A stretch of 64,000 nt of DNA, from the NCBI GenBank assembly GCA_015499985.1, contig JAAAUF010000026.1, positions 1 to 64,000 of the forward strand. The letters are read 5' to 3'. The notes under the pieces are model-generated. The model saw only the letters and a list, made by a program, of their open reading frames with translations, ran no database searches and was not told the origin of the DNA. Positions 1 through 9,529 of the stretch are shown piece by piece. Position 1 is the first letter of the stretch. The number at the start of each line of letters is the position of its first letter. The translations under genes and the position numbers were made by a program. Source of the DNA: Haplosporangium gracile. Taxonomy: Eukaryota; Mortierellomycota; Mortierellomycetes; Mortierellales; Mortierellaceae.

Positions 1-97
1 TCCATGTTTTATTGACGCGGATGCAGACTGTGAGGTCGTGGAGGGAGAGGTATGAGGCGAGCAGGTTTGCTAGCTCGGGAATATCGACGATTGACAT
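1..97 (-). CDS. F-box protein N-terminus, cut by the window edge
   Basis: Reading the minus strand from the ATG at 97-95 gives 32 codons without a stop, ending in an RVNKTW motif at the window edge. This matches the F-box start of the neighbouring paralogues: IPEL at the start, a Leu-rich helix, then RVNKAW. By family knowledge such an F-box would bind Skp1 in an SCF ubiquitin ligase. Only the first part of the F-box is visible, so whether the gene is intact cannot be judged. The start is chosen because the ATG lies at the same place relative to the IPEL motif as in the copy starting at 9034. Confidence 0.6.
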   Translation of the reverse strand, partial: MSIVDIPELANLLASYLSLHDLTVCIRVNKTW

Positions 98-622
98 CGA
101 GGGAAGGAGGACAGAAGGGAAATAAAGTCACAAAAAAGGGAGGCGGTAAAGTGAATGTAGTTGTGAATGGAAAGTGATTGCAGTACGAAAGTGATGGCAC
201 AAGTGTAGAAGGTAGAGGGAGGTGTGAGTGGGGGAATGCAGGAGAAGAAGAAGAAGAAGAAGAAGAAGAAGGATGGTGAGAGGACACGCAATGAATGAGC
301 GAACGTTGAAAGAAGGAACGGGGAGAGAAGAAGAGGCAAAGAGACTAACAAGTGACGAGGGCTAGGGGGGCATGAGCGGCTTTCTGGAAAAGGAAAGAGC
401 GAATCACGTATTATTTACTTTTGATTTTGCCACCATTTTGGGCGCAAAATGCACTCAACAACGGTGGCAAAAAGCCATGCAGGAGAAGGTCATTTATTAC
501 ACGCCCAAAAGTACAACGATACGCCCAGTGCCAAACTACATGAACGGGCATACGTCTTTGTTCAGACTATTGCCGCGAGTGCGTATGCTACTATTCATCG
601 AAAGGAGAGAGAAGCTATCCTT
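98..622. other. Intergenic, with a (GAA)n microsatellite
   Basis: This stretch separates the edge-cut F-box gene from the pseudogene to its right. It contains an uninterrupted (GAA)n run at about 242-272 and otherwise purine-rich DNA. Open frames here are short and low in complexity, and I recognise no gene. Confidence 0.5.
242..272. repeat. (GAA)n microsatellite
   Basis: About ten uninterrupted GAA units lie upstream of the F-box start at 97. Read on the minus strand it is a TTC tract, of the kind common in fungal promoters. Confidence 0.9.
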
Positions 623-1756
623 CTAGTACTTTTCTTCATAGTAGCACATGATCAAATACGGCAAAAGTAGCAAAAACTGCGCCATATGCTCAAACCTCGC
701 CTCTCGACTCATCTGCAGTCTCCCCAACCAATACTCCGCACCGTCTAAGATCTTCCTAGCATCCTTTACCCCAAAAAGAACAACCTCCTGCTCGTCATCC
801 TCACCATTTTCATCATTATATTCCATGTCTTCGTAATACTTCATCGGCGGCAGCATTACGTTCTCGAACCGCAGATAGACAACGTTGGAGCAATGCTTCA
901 GGATATTGAACACAGCACCAATATAAACAGGTCCTTCCCTCAGCTCAAGCGTCTTCAGATAAGGATATGTCACATTCAGTAACCGCTTCCACTTGGGCAT
1001 CTCCGGATGCAAGTACTTCACCAGGAGTAAACTCTCAAGTAGCGCTGGGAGACTGAGTCGGTAGTATGGGTCAGAGAAGGTGTCGAGGCATTGAGACTTG
1101 AAAGAACCTTGTAATAGAGTGGTCTTGACTCGTCAACAAAACTACCTAGGCACCGCAGGTTGCGGCTCATATGTAGGAATGTCAGCCCGGGGTTTGTCAA
1201 GATCAGGAGCCAAACGTGTTGTAGCGCAAACCAGTCTCGCTTCTGGGACGTCAGCAATCGGCAGCGAGATTTCTCTGGTACGCCCTCCCTCTCCTCACAC
1301 CCCTCCAGAGAACGGACCCCCGTGTCCATGACAGATATTATAGTCCTGATCCGCATGCTCCTTGAGCGTCTCGCTACCGTCCAGATGAAACACTTCCAAA
1401 GATAGCAAGCGCGTACAGGTCCCGCTCTGACCGACAGAACGAAAGATATCCCTGTGATAGACTTTGAGGGATCGGATATGGTGCGCGTGCTTGTTGAAGA
1501 AAAGCTGGAGCCATTGTTCGTCCTTTTGTCCTTGTGTGTATTCCGAGTCGTACTCTTTGAGGATCTTGTGCCAGACTGGGAGGCTGCTGTCGATGGTGTG
1601 CCAAAGGAGTGGGATCAGAGCGGTGTTCCATTATTGGTTGATTTGGACGCACTACAGGAGGTCGACCGGTAAAAGGTACGATCCGATGAGGGAGAGGATC
1701 TCTGGCTGCAAGGTAGAGTGTGTCTTGAGAGGCGACATTAGTATAGACATGCGCTG
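623..1756 (-). pseudogene. Decayed F-box/LRR gene
   Basis: From an ATG at 1756 the minus strand reads as an F-box start: QPEILSLIGSYLLPVDLL, a TAG, CVQINQ, a TAA, then WNTALIPLLWHTID. Homology continues through LLSLEVFHLDG. Stops and frame changes follow around 1270-1310 and 1100-1140. A 132-residue open stretch remains at 1021-623, with the pattern of the family's LRR region (YLKTLELREG, then HCSNVVYLRFENV). Both early stops fit single C-to-T changes in Gln codons, though the second could also have been another codon. The sequence resembles the large F-box family of Mortierella-type fungi and differs clearly from the neighbouring F-box genes. No single frame could make a full protein, so it is called a pseudogene. 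Confidence 0.65.
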
Positions 1757-2057
1757 GTAGTGGCTTGGATAACAGGAGAGGAAGGAAGAGGAAGGGAAAA
1801 AAAAGAAAACAAATAAGGGAGCAGAAAGTACTTCTATTTGATTAGTGTAGGCGCTAAGAGCCTGGGAAAAAGAAAAAAGAGAGTCATAAGTTCTTTTCAG
1901 AAATTAACAGTTCGCCACCAAAGATGCATAGCGACAAAAACAGATATAGGTAATACATAGGTCTTGCTTTTGTAAGGGCCCTCCAGCTACTACCATTATT
2001 TGAAACATGCTTTATTGTTACAGCAAGGTTATACTAATGCGTCAAAAGAGACCCCCA
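1757..2057. other. Intergenic
   Basis: A short AT-rich spacer between the decayed F-box gene and the 3' end of the intact F-box gene at 2058. No coding or structured element was recognised. Confidence 0.5.
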
Positions 2058-4010
2058 TCAATATCGTCCATATACTTGAGAGGGCGAACAATGATTTGTC
2101 ATAATCCTGAGATGATTTTCCCGCAACCACTTGTGCGCCTTTGCTTCATCGCTCTCGTCACAATTCAGACCATCCACACGCCTCAATTTGGGCCAACTTT
2201 GAACCATCCATTGGACCTCTTCGACGCCAATTTTAGTTGCCATCCGCATCACGCTCAGTACTTTCAAATCCTTCAACTCTTCCAGTATCTGTAGTCCGCT
2301 CTTGAGAGACATCTCTAGACACCCATACTGGTGAGCGACATCGTCCAACCTTCCTAGTGCAGTTCGTTCCCGACGCTTCCTGCTGTAGTCGTTAAGGTTC
2401 CTGTCTTCGTGTCCCAACTCCAATCGCTCCAGTCGGGTCAACCTCGCAAGACGTTCATACACTCGGCGCTGGATGTCTCGACCTTGACCAAGGTAGGCCT
2501 GAGGAAGTATGATGCCATCTTCGAGTGGTTGTCTTGAAAAGGTCTGGGTGATGTCTGGTCTTGAGATCCCTGAGATCCTGGCTCGAAACACAGTGAGAGT
2601 AGACTCGCATGCCCATGATCTGAGGAAATCGGATGAGGAATCGGCGTCGATAAAGTCCGCTGCCAAGATACAGGTCGCGTCAATGCAGGGGTGAATTGCG
2701 TCGTCATTCATCAAAGTAATAAACGACTTGAGTCGAGGACTGGCCAACAAAATCCGCAGCATGTGCTCACTTGACAATCCGCGCGCCTTCTCCAGTGACA
2801 GTTCCTCCAGAGTAGAATAATGCTGGACTATAGCCTCTGCAGAGAGTGCGTCAATATACGGTACGTTGATGGATCGCCAGCCCATACGGCAAGCCGAGAA
2901 CATGTTGGCCAGATCCTGATCCCATATGGTCTCACAGTGGCCGTCAATCTGAATACTGTCGAGGCTGGGGAGGCCGCTCCTGAGACCATCAGCAAGCAAA
3001 CGAATAGAGGCGGTGTCGATTGTTTCGAGTCGTAAACTCTTGAGGTGAACACATGCCTCCAAGACTCCGGTCCAAGCCTTGTTGAGGCGTGATACATAGA
3101 GACTCTCGAGGTTGGTGCATCGGCCCAGAAACTTGAGTAACGGTGACGAGTACAGCATTCCGTCCTGGCAGGTAACTCTCAGAACCCTCAAAGACGGCAA
3201 TGGCTTCTTCTCTCCATTGTTCCGCGTCTTTTCTATGTATAGTTTACCGCGAACTTGAGGATAACAATACCTAATGTGAAGCGACAACTCCTGAAGGTTG
3301 CTGGGACATTGAGAAAACAGGGTTGGAGGAAGGGACGAAAAGACAAAGGGGACCTGGGACTCCATGTCGAGGGTGAGTTTAGTGATGGTTCTGGGGATAC
3401 CAGTGCTGAGAATCCTGCGCCATGACTCCAGCTCCTTACCAACGTGGGCCCGTCCTTCTATTTGGAGGCATTGTAAATGCGTGCAATGTTGGAGCAAATG
3501 GAAAATGAGCTCTGGGCCTGTCGGGGAGTCTGGTATAGCTTCGTCCTCCGCCTCCGCCACCGCCACTGCCGCCATCGCCTCGATTAAAGGTGTCCTCCAA
3601 GAGGGTCGACCTGAGAGATGTTCGATGAACCGATTCGAAGTCTTTTTCTGTAAGAGAGATTGTTCCAGTTTCAAGACCCGAATCCAGCGCCAGTTCCTTG
3701 ATGTTGCTGATAAGGGATGACTCTTACTGTTGTCGTCGTTGTTGTGGTAATAAGCCTGCTGCATGTTTAAAAGGTAATTCCTCCGCACCAACTGACTAAA
3801 GCAATCAACGCGAAACCAAGATGGCTCCAGTGGTGGATCACCGTCTCTCCTCAAAAGGCGCGTTGTTGGCGGGACAGAGTACCAGAGGTAAGGAATGAAG
3901 ATGGTGTTCCAGGCTTTGTTGACACGGACACACATAGTCAGGTCATGGGGGGAGAGATGGAACGTGACCAGATCAACTAGTTCAGGGGGGTTAAAAAGCG
4001 TTGACGACAT
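2058..4010 (-). CDS. F-box/LRR protein, intact (650 aa)
   Basis: A single-exon gene. The open frame extends 43 codons upstream, but the ATG at 4010 places Met four residues before the F-box, as in the paralogue at 9034. The F-box covers about residues 5-50, with LVDLVTFHLSPHDL and RVNKAWN followed by LWYSVPP. Irregular leucine-rich repeats follow, including CTNLESLYVS, VHLKSLRLE and STLEELSLE. The C-terminus carries two blocks shared with the paralogues, RLTRLERLELGHEDRN and GVEEVQWMVQSWPKLRR. The family role is substrate recognition in an SCF E3 ubiquitin ligase; the substrate is unknown. It is transcribed away from the F-box gene at 4486 across a 475-base shared promoter. Intact length and conserved C-terminal blocks suggest function, though expression cannot be seen here. 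Confidence 0.85.
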   Translation of the reverse strand: MSSTLFNPPELVDLVTFHLSPHDLTMCVRVNKAWNTIFIPYLWYSVPPTTRLLRRDGDPPLEPSWFRVDCFSQLVRRNYLLNMQQAYYHNNDDNSKSHPLSATSRNWRWIRVLKLEQSLLQKKTSNRFIEHLSGRPSWRTPLIEAMAAVAVAEAEDEAIPDSPTGPELIFHLLQHCTHLQCLQIEGRAHVGKELESWRRILSTGIPRTITKLTLDMESQVPFVFSSLPPTLFSQCPSNLQELSLHIRYCYPQVRGKLYIEKTRNNGEKKPLPSLRVLRVTCQDGMLYSSPLLKFLGRCTNLESLYVSRLNKAWTGVLEACVHLKSLRLETIDTASIRLLADGLRSGLPSLDSIQIDGHCETIWDQDLANMFSACRMGWRSINVPYIDALSAEAIVQHYSTLEELSLEKARGLSSEHMLRILLASPRLKSFITLMNDDAIHPCIDATCILAADFIDADSSSDFLRSWACESTLTVFRARISGISRPDITQTFSRQPLEDGIILPQAYLGQGRDIQRRVYERLARLTRLERLELGHEDRNLNDYSRKRRERTALGRLDDVAHQYGCLEMSLKSGLQILEELKDLKVLSVMRMATKIGVEEVQWMVQSWPKLRRVDGLNCDESDEAKAHKWLRENHLRIMTNHCSPSQVYGRY

Positions 4011-4485
4011 GGACGAGTGGATGTGCTGTGCTGGGGAATGAGAATCGACAAGTGGACGATGAGAGAGAAAGGAGAAAATGAGCTGAGTGAGTGAATGGAA
4101 GAGGCGAGAGGTGAGCAAGTGCGCTTGTGACCACAACAAATATAGGCGATAAAAGGAGAAAAATATTCGAGCAAAAGAAACTAACGAGACCAGTGAGAGA
4201 CATGCTGAAAGGGGCGCCTCTGAGGCCTAATAAGGTTGGTGGCAACAAGGCGCCTGGCTGATCCCGCTTTTCCAGGAACAAACTAAAAAAGGCAACCGTC
4301 AATGCCCGAACGTCACAGACGCATGGTGCAATGGTCTGGGACCAAACTCTTCACACGCTCACTTGCCATATATACTAAAAAATGGTATTTTTGTTTTCGT
4401 TTTCCACGTCCTTCGTCCTTGTACGTTCTTCCCTTGTTCCGCTTGCCCTCACGTCTCTTCACAGTTCTGTCTCTTACATTCGCGA
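4011..4485. promoter_or_regulatory. Divergent promoter between two F-box genes
   Basis: This 475-base spacer separates two start codons facing apart (4010 minus, 4486 plus). It holds the sequence AAGGTTGGTGGCAAC at 4232-4246, flanked by GGCGCC at 4213-4218 and 4249-4254. A related sequence lies in the equivalent spacer of the second F-box pair (9268-9282) and again at 6043-6057. The promoter role is inferred from position. Confidence 0.5.
4230..4266. repeat. Shared F-box spacer element, copy A
   Basis: The core AAGGTTGGTGGCAAC is followed by GGCGCC and GGCTGATC. Copy B (6043-6076) has the same core apart from its last base, plus the GGCGCC and a GACTGGTC. Copy C (9268-9302) keeps the core with two changes and the GGCTGATC. 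It may be a promoter element carried along by gene duplication or the remnant of a short repeat. Confidence 0.5.
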
Positions 4486-5970
4486 ATGAGACACATCACC
4501 GATCTTCCCACCGAGGTCCTCACGGTCATTGGCGACTTCCTCCCCACCCGCACTTCCATCCATGCCGCCATCCTCACCTGCAAGTTGTTCCACGAACACT
4601 TTTCTCACCTTCTCTGGAAAGCCGTCGCAGTCTCTACCAGCGCCTCCACTCCCGGTCCGGATCCCAACAGCCTCAAGGCCCACGCCCACCTGGTACATGC
4701 CCTCTCATATGACGGAGAACTTCAAAGAGAGTATTACTACATCTCCTTTTCGCGTCTGACCAGCCTTCACCTCTGGATCAATGGTCCAGTGTCGGTACCG
4801 CAGGAACTCGACACTGCCTGGTCCACCCTCCTTATGCTCAACCCCACAGTCCGCGACATTGAGGTCTTGGCCTATACTCCCATCTGGCTAAGAGACTTTT
4901 GGGATGCCGCCGTCATCTCGCTGCACAGTCCAAGACGACTGACGATTAGTGGAACGCAGATGTGTGTAATACTATATGGGTTGGATACAAAGGCGTTTTG
5001 GAGGGCATGTAGTCAGTTTGAGGAGATTAACTACAAGGGTCGGGATCAGGCGGCTACCTCGCGTGGATTCATGGACTACGATTATTCACAACTGAGGCGT
5101 TTGCGTTACAAGTCAACGGATTTTACCCCTCATGCACCAGGACAAGTCGACTGGGTAGGCAAGTGCCGCAATTTGACCCAGTTCCGATGGCAGTGCAGCA
5201 CTAGACTAATCCCCCTTGAGCGATTTGCGAACCTTGCCCAGATGTCGACGTGGCCTTTGCTGGAGGATCTTCGTATCGGCAGGACTTCTGGAACCGACGA
5301 GCAGCTTGGGATCATTCTTCATCATCTTTCGCCCCTGAAGCATTGGGCCCTTAAATCAGGAGATTTTGGACCATCGGCTTTTGATCAGCTTCGGGATCGC
5401 CACTTTGACAGCCTGACGACTCTGCGCATGCCAAAAGTCGATACGTTTACGAGTCCGATGGCTCTGGCGGCCCTGTCGTACTGTTCACAGCTTGAGGTGA
5501 TTGAAGCCCATCGTATTTCTCTGAAAGATCTCCATCTACCTTCTCGACCCTGGGCCTGTCGACGACTGAAACGCCTCAAGGCATTTTTCACATTGGACGA
5601 TAACAAGGACGACGGAACTGAGACGTTATTCTTCGAGCAACTGTCGAAATTGCAGCAGCTGGAGGAAATTGATGTCAGTCAAACGCCTCGCCTTGGTTCA
5701 GACTACAAGGCAATCTATGAGCCAGCACCTCAATGGAGATTGGACCACGGACTTTCTCGAATATCTGCGCTATCGCGGCTTTGGAGTTTTAAATGCGATC
5801 GTACCATGCAGAACATGAGGGTTGAGGATGTAGAATGGATGCTAGCGCATTGGCCGTTGCTGAGACTGTTTTCGTGGTCCGTCTCACTCGACAAGGACAC
5901 GCAGCGACTTATTACCACACTGATTGAGCAGCGAGGTTGTAACAACGGGTCATTATTTACGTTCGAATAA
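4486..5970 (+). CDS. F-box/LRR-like protein, intact (494 aa)
   Basis: A single-exon gene. The chosen ATG at 4486 begins directly at the F-box (ITDLPTEVLTVIGDFL, then LTCKLFHEHFSHLLWKAV). The longer open frame from 4363 adds only a Phe/Cys-rich stretch absent from the paralogue at 9530. After the F-box come weak leucine-rich segments (RLTSLHLWINGPVS, LRRLRYKS, LEDLRIGRTSGTDEQLG, LTTLRMPKVDTFTS). The C-terminus has a VEDVEWMLAHWPLLRLFSW block that echoes the VEEVQWM block of the neighbours. It belongs to a different subfamily from the minus-strand F-box genes. A broken copy of this gene lies at 9530-11001. The likely role is an SCF substrate receptor, inferred from the F-box alone. Confidence 0.82.
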   Translation: MRHITDLPTEVLTVIGDFLPTRTSIHAAILTCKLFHEHFSHLLWKAVAVSTSASTPGPDPNSLKAHAHLVHALSYDGELQREYYYISFSRLTSLHLWINGPVSVPQELDTAWSTLLMLNPTVRDIEVLAYTPIWLRDFWDAAVISLHSPRRLTISGTQMCVILYGLDTKAFWRACSQFEEINYKGRDQAATSRGFMDYDYSQLRRLRYKSTDFTPHAPGQVDWVGKCRNLTQFRWQCSTRLIPLERFANLAQMSTWPLLEDLRIGRTSGTDEQLGIILHHLSPLKHWALKSGDFGPSAFDQLRDRHFDSLTTLRMPKVDTFTSPMALAALSYCSQLEVIEAHRISLKDLHLPSRPWACRRLKRLKAFFTLDDNKDDGTETLFFEQLSKLQQLEEIDVSQTPRLGSDYKAIYEPAPQWRLDHGLSRISALSRLWSFKCDRTMQNMRVEDVEWMLAHWPLLRLFSWSVSLDKDTQRLITTLIEQRGCNNGSLFTFE

Positions 5971-6398
5971 ATTGTAAATTAGCGGTGTTTACCTGGCGAG
6001 AAATGATAATACAACATGATTGGCGCCAATTGAGACAGAAATAAGGTTGGTGGCAAACGGGCGCCAGACTGGTCGAAACATTCATTCAGGAACATACTCG
6101 TCTATGGATACTTCAGGGGCTTCAATGGTCCCTCTTTGTGCGGCTATCAGCATGTATTTCGCACACATAAAGAGTGCTTATCTTTGACCCATTTTGTCAC
6201 AGATGCAAGTTCCGCGGGGTAATGACAACAACCCTTAACCATTTTCCTTCGTTTTATTTCCCCATCCCAAGAGACGAAGTCGCTGTACTAGTGGAGCGAA
6301 TGATGGAGCAGTTCCAAATCTGTAGGCTCCAGAGGCGTTGCGGTGGTAGTGGCAGTAGCACGTTTGAATGAGACCGAGAAATATCTGAACTATGGATT
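5971..6398. other. Intergenic, with spacer element copy B
   Basis: Contains element copy B near 6043-6076, bounded by GGCGCC at 6022-6027 and 6060-6065. A short plus-strand frame ends at 6371 in GSSTFE, slightly like the C-terminus of the preceding gene (GSLFTFE), but too short to call. No gene is supported. Confidence 0.5.
6043..6076. repeat. Shared F-box spacer element, copy B
   Basis: AAGGTTGGTGGCAAA followed by a GGCGCC site and GACTGGTC. A second GGCGCC lies upstream at 6022-6027, spaced much as in copy A (38 versus 36 bases between sites). It is not between a divergent pair today, which suggests that a plus-strand partner here has been lost. Confidence 0.45.
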
Positions 6399-6761
6399 CT
6401 AAGAATCAAACAAAGGCGGGGAAATGAGGTCGCCTTGAATGACGCCCAAGTCTCGGATCCAATGGCAATATCTTGAGAATGCTGTCAGGGCAGGACGGTC
6501 GTGCTTGCCTACCTTCTGGTGTATCAGTTGAGCGGAAAGGAAGTCTTTCAGTATTAATTGACGCAAGCTAATACGGTGAGGTTGGTAGGCACGATACCAG
6601 CCTTCAGCCGTTCGATACCTTGGTGGTGGTACTGTACGCCACAAGAGGGGGATGAAATGAGTCTTCCAGTTTTGGTTGACGCGGACACAGATACTCAAGT
6701 CGTGTGGGATGAGATGCGATCCAACATGTTCAGCCAGCACGATAATGGCGAACAGGGACAT
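6399..6761 (-). pseudogene. Truncated F-box gene (N-terminal 120 aa only)
   Basis: The minus-strand frame from the ATG at 6761 encodes an F-box very like the full-length paralogues (LAEHVGSHLIPHDLSICVRVNQNWKTHFIPLLWRTVPPP). It continues through the post-F-box segment (YCHWIRDLGVIQGDL) and then stops at 6399. Full-length relatives are about 640 residues, so the whole LRR region is missing, and the DNA beyond the stop is not LRR-coding. It is either a truncated pseudogene or a short F-box-only protein able to compete for Skp1; the sequence cannot decide. Confidence 0.6.
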
Positions 6762-7117
6762 GGGTGAAGGGTGTGCTGAAGGGTGAGCGGGGAGAAGAAT
6801 GGAGAAAGAAGTGCGTGATGAAGTGACGAGGGGGACCGTGAAAATGGATAGAAGAAGAAAGTGAGAAGGGGAGATACATCTGATGTGGAAAGGGTAAAGA
6901 AAAAGGAAGTGGGTCGGTTACTTATATGCACATCTTGACAGAAGTTTGAGAGCAACGCGAGTCGAAAGTATGTCTCCCTTCTTTATGGTTTTGCATAGGC
7001 GAAAGACAAGGAGGCGCATTTGAGAGATAGATAAAAATATAAAGTTGTTCTTGAGCTCAGCCTTGATTGCTTTTTTTATCATGCAAGTCACTGAGAATCA
7101 ACAACGTTAGTCAAAGT
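6762..7117. other. Intergenic
   Basis: An AT-rich spacer with the 5' flank of the truncated F-box gene and the 3' flank of the next F-box gene. Pyrimidine-rich on the minus strand near 6780-6900, consistent with a promoter remnant. Nothing else recognised. Confidence 0.4.
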
Positions 7118-9034
7118 TTATTTACTAATGCCAGCCCGATCGCATTGGAACGACTGAATCCTGGGATAATGCTCTCGTAACCATTTGTACGCCGCCACTT
7201 CATCACTCTCTCCATAATTAAGGCCATCCAGACGGTTCAGCTTGGGCCAATTTTGTACCATCCACTGAACCTCCTCGACACCAATCAAAGTCGCCATCCT
7301 CACCACACTTAACACCCTGAGCTGCTTCAATCCTTCTAGCATCCGCAATCCGCTCCTGAGGTTCATGTCCAGACAGTCGTACTGATGGTCTTTATCGTCC
7401 ATACTCTCCACATCAGCCGGATCGTCAAACGTCCTGGACTCGTCAAATGTGTTCCTGTCTTCGTGTCCCAACTCCAATCGTTCCAGTCGTGTCAACCTTC
7501 CTAAACGCTCATACACTCGATGTAGGATCTCCTGACTCTGATTCGGGTGCGCTTCTTGAATCAACATGCCGTCTTTGACTGGGTGTCCGTGAAAGGTTCG
7601 GGTGATATTTGGTCTTGGGATTCCAGAGATCTTGGCGCGGAAGACCTTGAGAGTCGATTCGCACTCCCATGGCTTGAGGGAATTGGAGGAGAGGTCGGCA
7701 TCGATAAAGTCTATTGCCAAGATATGTGTTGCCTCATTGACGTTGTACGAGTAGAGGTCGTCGCATTCCAGTGTAACAAAAGTGACAAGTCGGGGACTAG
7801 AGGATAAGATCTGTTGCATATTTCTGCTTGTCAGTCCGTACGCCATTGTCAAGTCCAATGCCTCCAGAGTCGAACAATGCTGAATGAGAGTCTGGATCGC
7901 AAGTGGTCCCATCTTCGGAATCGCAATCGATCGCCAGCCCTTGTGACAAGCCGAGAGCATATCCTCCTTTTCCCGATCCGTTGTGCCAAGCGGTGCATTG
8001 TGGAGACGAATGGCGTCAAGGTTGGGGAGACCACTTCTGAGAGCCGAAGTAAGATAACGAAGAGAGACAGAGTTGATCATTTTCAGTCGCAGACTCTTGA
8101 GGTGCACACATCCTGCCAGAACATGGATCCAGCTCTGATCTACTGAAGAAACGCGAAGGCTCTCGAGATTGGTGCATCGACTTAGAAATCGAGGCCAAGA
8201 TAGAGGGTAAGGCTTTTTGTCCAGACATGTCACACGCACCTCCTTCAAAAGCGGCAACGGCTCCCCATCCCCGTCCTCCTCCATCGTCGTTTGTTGGTCC
8301 TGATCCGATTGTAAGTGGAGGTGGGAGCTCATAAGTTTGATGTCAAGACTCAGTCTGTGCAGCCTCAGAGATACTCGAGAGAACAAGACAGGTGGTAAAG
8401 GCGACTTGCCCAGACTGACTCTCGAGTCCAATTTGATAGTGAGATCCGTGAGCGTTACTGGAAGACCAGTCCGCACGATCCTTTTCCATGATTCCAACTC
8501 ATCATCATTCAAACACCGCCCTAAAAGCCGCAGTTGAGTCAAGTTGGTGCACCGTCCAAGCAAATAAAATAACAGCTCCAAGTCTGTCGGGTTGAGGATT
8601 GCTCCTGCTTTGGTCGAAAAATAACTTGACTGGAGTCGACTCTCGCGGAACCCAAAGCGCTCAACAGCCTGCGGGTCGCGCAGGTGATGTTGGACTAGCC
8701 CAAGGGCTCGAATCAAATGCCCGTGTCTTGATAAGGGTGGTAGCGGATGATTGTTCTTGTTGTCGTTGTCGTGGTAGTGTCTCCGTTCCTGCCGCAGTTG
8801 GGCTGCATGGTAGTCCTCTCGTACCATTTGACGAAAGATCTGAGGGCGACGAAAATATGGCCATTTGTAGATAACTGACTCGTTCGGGCCTGGTGGTGGC
8901 GGGACAGTGTGCCAGAGATGTGGGGTGAAGAAGGTGTTCCAGGCTTTGTTGACACGAATGCATGCTATTAGGTCATGAGAAGAGAGATGGAACCCGACTT
9001 GTTCAGCCAGCTCGGGGATGTCGAATCGAGACAT
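7118..9034 (-). CDS. F-box/LRR protein, intact (638 aa)
   Basis: A single-exon paralogue of the gene at 2058-4010. The first ATG in the frame is at 9034, directly before the F-box (FDIPELAEQVGFHLSSHDL, RVNKAWNTFFTPHLWHTVPPPP). Leucine-rich segments follow, including LTQLRLLGRC, CTNLESLRVSSVDQSW, VHLKSLRLKMINS and STLEALDLTMAYGLTS. The C-terminal blocks RLTRLERLELGHEDRN and GVEEVQWMVQNWPKLNR are nearly identical to those of the paralogue. It is the minus member of the second divergent F-box pair. The expected role is substrate recognition in an SCF ubiquitin ligase; the target is unknown. Confidence 0.85.
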   Translation of the reverse strand: MSRFDIPELAEQVGFHLSSHDLIACIRVNKAWNTFFTPHLWHTVPPPPGPNESVIYKWPYFRRPQIFRQMVREDYHAAQLRQERRHYHDNDNKNNHPLPPLSRHGHLIRALGLVQHHLRDPQAVERFGFRESRLQSSYFSTKAGAILNPTDLELLFYLLGRCTNLTQLRLLGRCLNDDELESWKRIVRTGLPVTLTDLTIKLDSRVSLGKSPLPPVLFSRVSLRLHRLSLDIKLMSSHLHLQSDQDQQTTMEEDGDGEPLPLLKEVRVTCLDKKPYPLSWPRFLSRCTNLESLRVSSVDQSWIHVLAGCVHLKSLRLKMINSVSLRYLTSALRSGLPNLDAIRLHNAPLGTTDREKEDMLSACHKGWRSIAIPKMGPLAIQTLIQHCSTLEALDLTMAYGLTSRNMQQILSSSPRLVTFVTLECDDLYSYNVNEATHILAIDFIDADLSSNSLKPWECESTLKVFRAKISGIPRPNITRTFHGHPVKDGMLIQEAHPNQSQEILHRVYERLGRLTRLERLELGHEDRNTFDESRTFDDPADVESMDDKDHQYDCLDMNLRSGLRMLEGLKQLRVLSVVRMATLIGVEEVQWMVQNWPKLNRLDGLNYGESDEVAAYKWLREHYPRIQSFQCDRAGISK

Positions 9035-9529
9035 GGACAAGGAGGCGATGCGTAACGGCGAACAAAGGAGTGGGAGTGCAGAGGTAGGAAAGAGGGTGGG
9101 AAAGAGGAGTGAGAGAGTGTGCAGACTAAATAAATGAAGACGAGTAATGAAATGAAAGACCAGAAGCCATATTATATTCGTGTGTGACCAAGTGACCCCA
9201 AGATGCTCCTTCGTGGTTGAAAAAAGAGGTGAAACATAATGATTAGCTATCAGTCTCTAAGACGATTGAGGTTGCTGGCAACAGCTACCGGGCTGATCAA
9301 AGCAGTCAAGAACTAGGAACGTTATCATCAACTGATATCCTGAGAGGGCAACTCATGTCTGCCTCTCGCACGCCAACATCGTCCTTCGAGGTATTTTCCT
9401 CTCAACACAAATTTATTACAAGGCTGAACACTTGGAGACGAAAAGCCCTTAATCAGCGTGCTGACTTTCAGTTGCCCCTTCTCAGAGCAAAAAGCAGCCA
9501 TTACTCCTTTCCCTTCCTTACTTTCAACT
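9035..9529. promoter_or_regulatory. Divergent spacer of the second F-box pair
   Basis: This 495-base spacer separates the intact minus-strand F-box gene from the broken plus-strand copy starting at 9530. It is comparable in length to the 475-base spacer of the first pair and contains element copy C at 9268-9302. The matched layout supports duplication of the whole pair. Promoter activity is inferred. Confidence 0.45.
9268..9302. repeat. Shared F-box spacer element, copy C
   Basis: GAGGTTGCTGGCAAC followed by GGGCTGATCAA. It aligns with copy A at 4230-4266 with two core differences and has lost the GGCGCC flanks. Confidence 0.4.

Noticed and set aside
4363..4485. An upstream start extending the plus-strand F-box protein by 41 residues
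   Set aside because: The extension is Phe/Cys-rich, overlaps promoter-like DNA and is not matched in the paralogue, while the ATG at 4486 starts exactly at the F-box.
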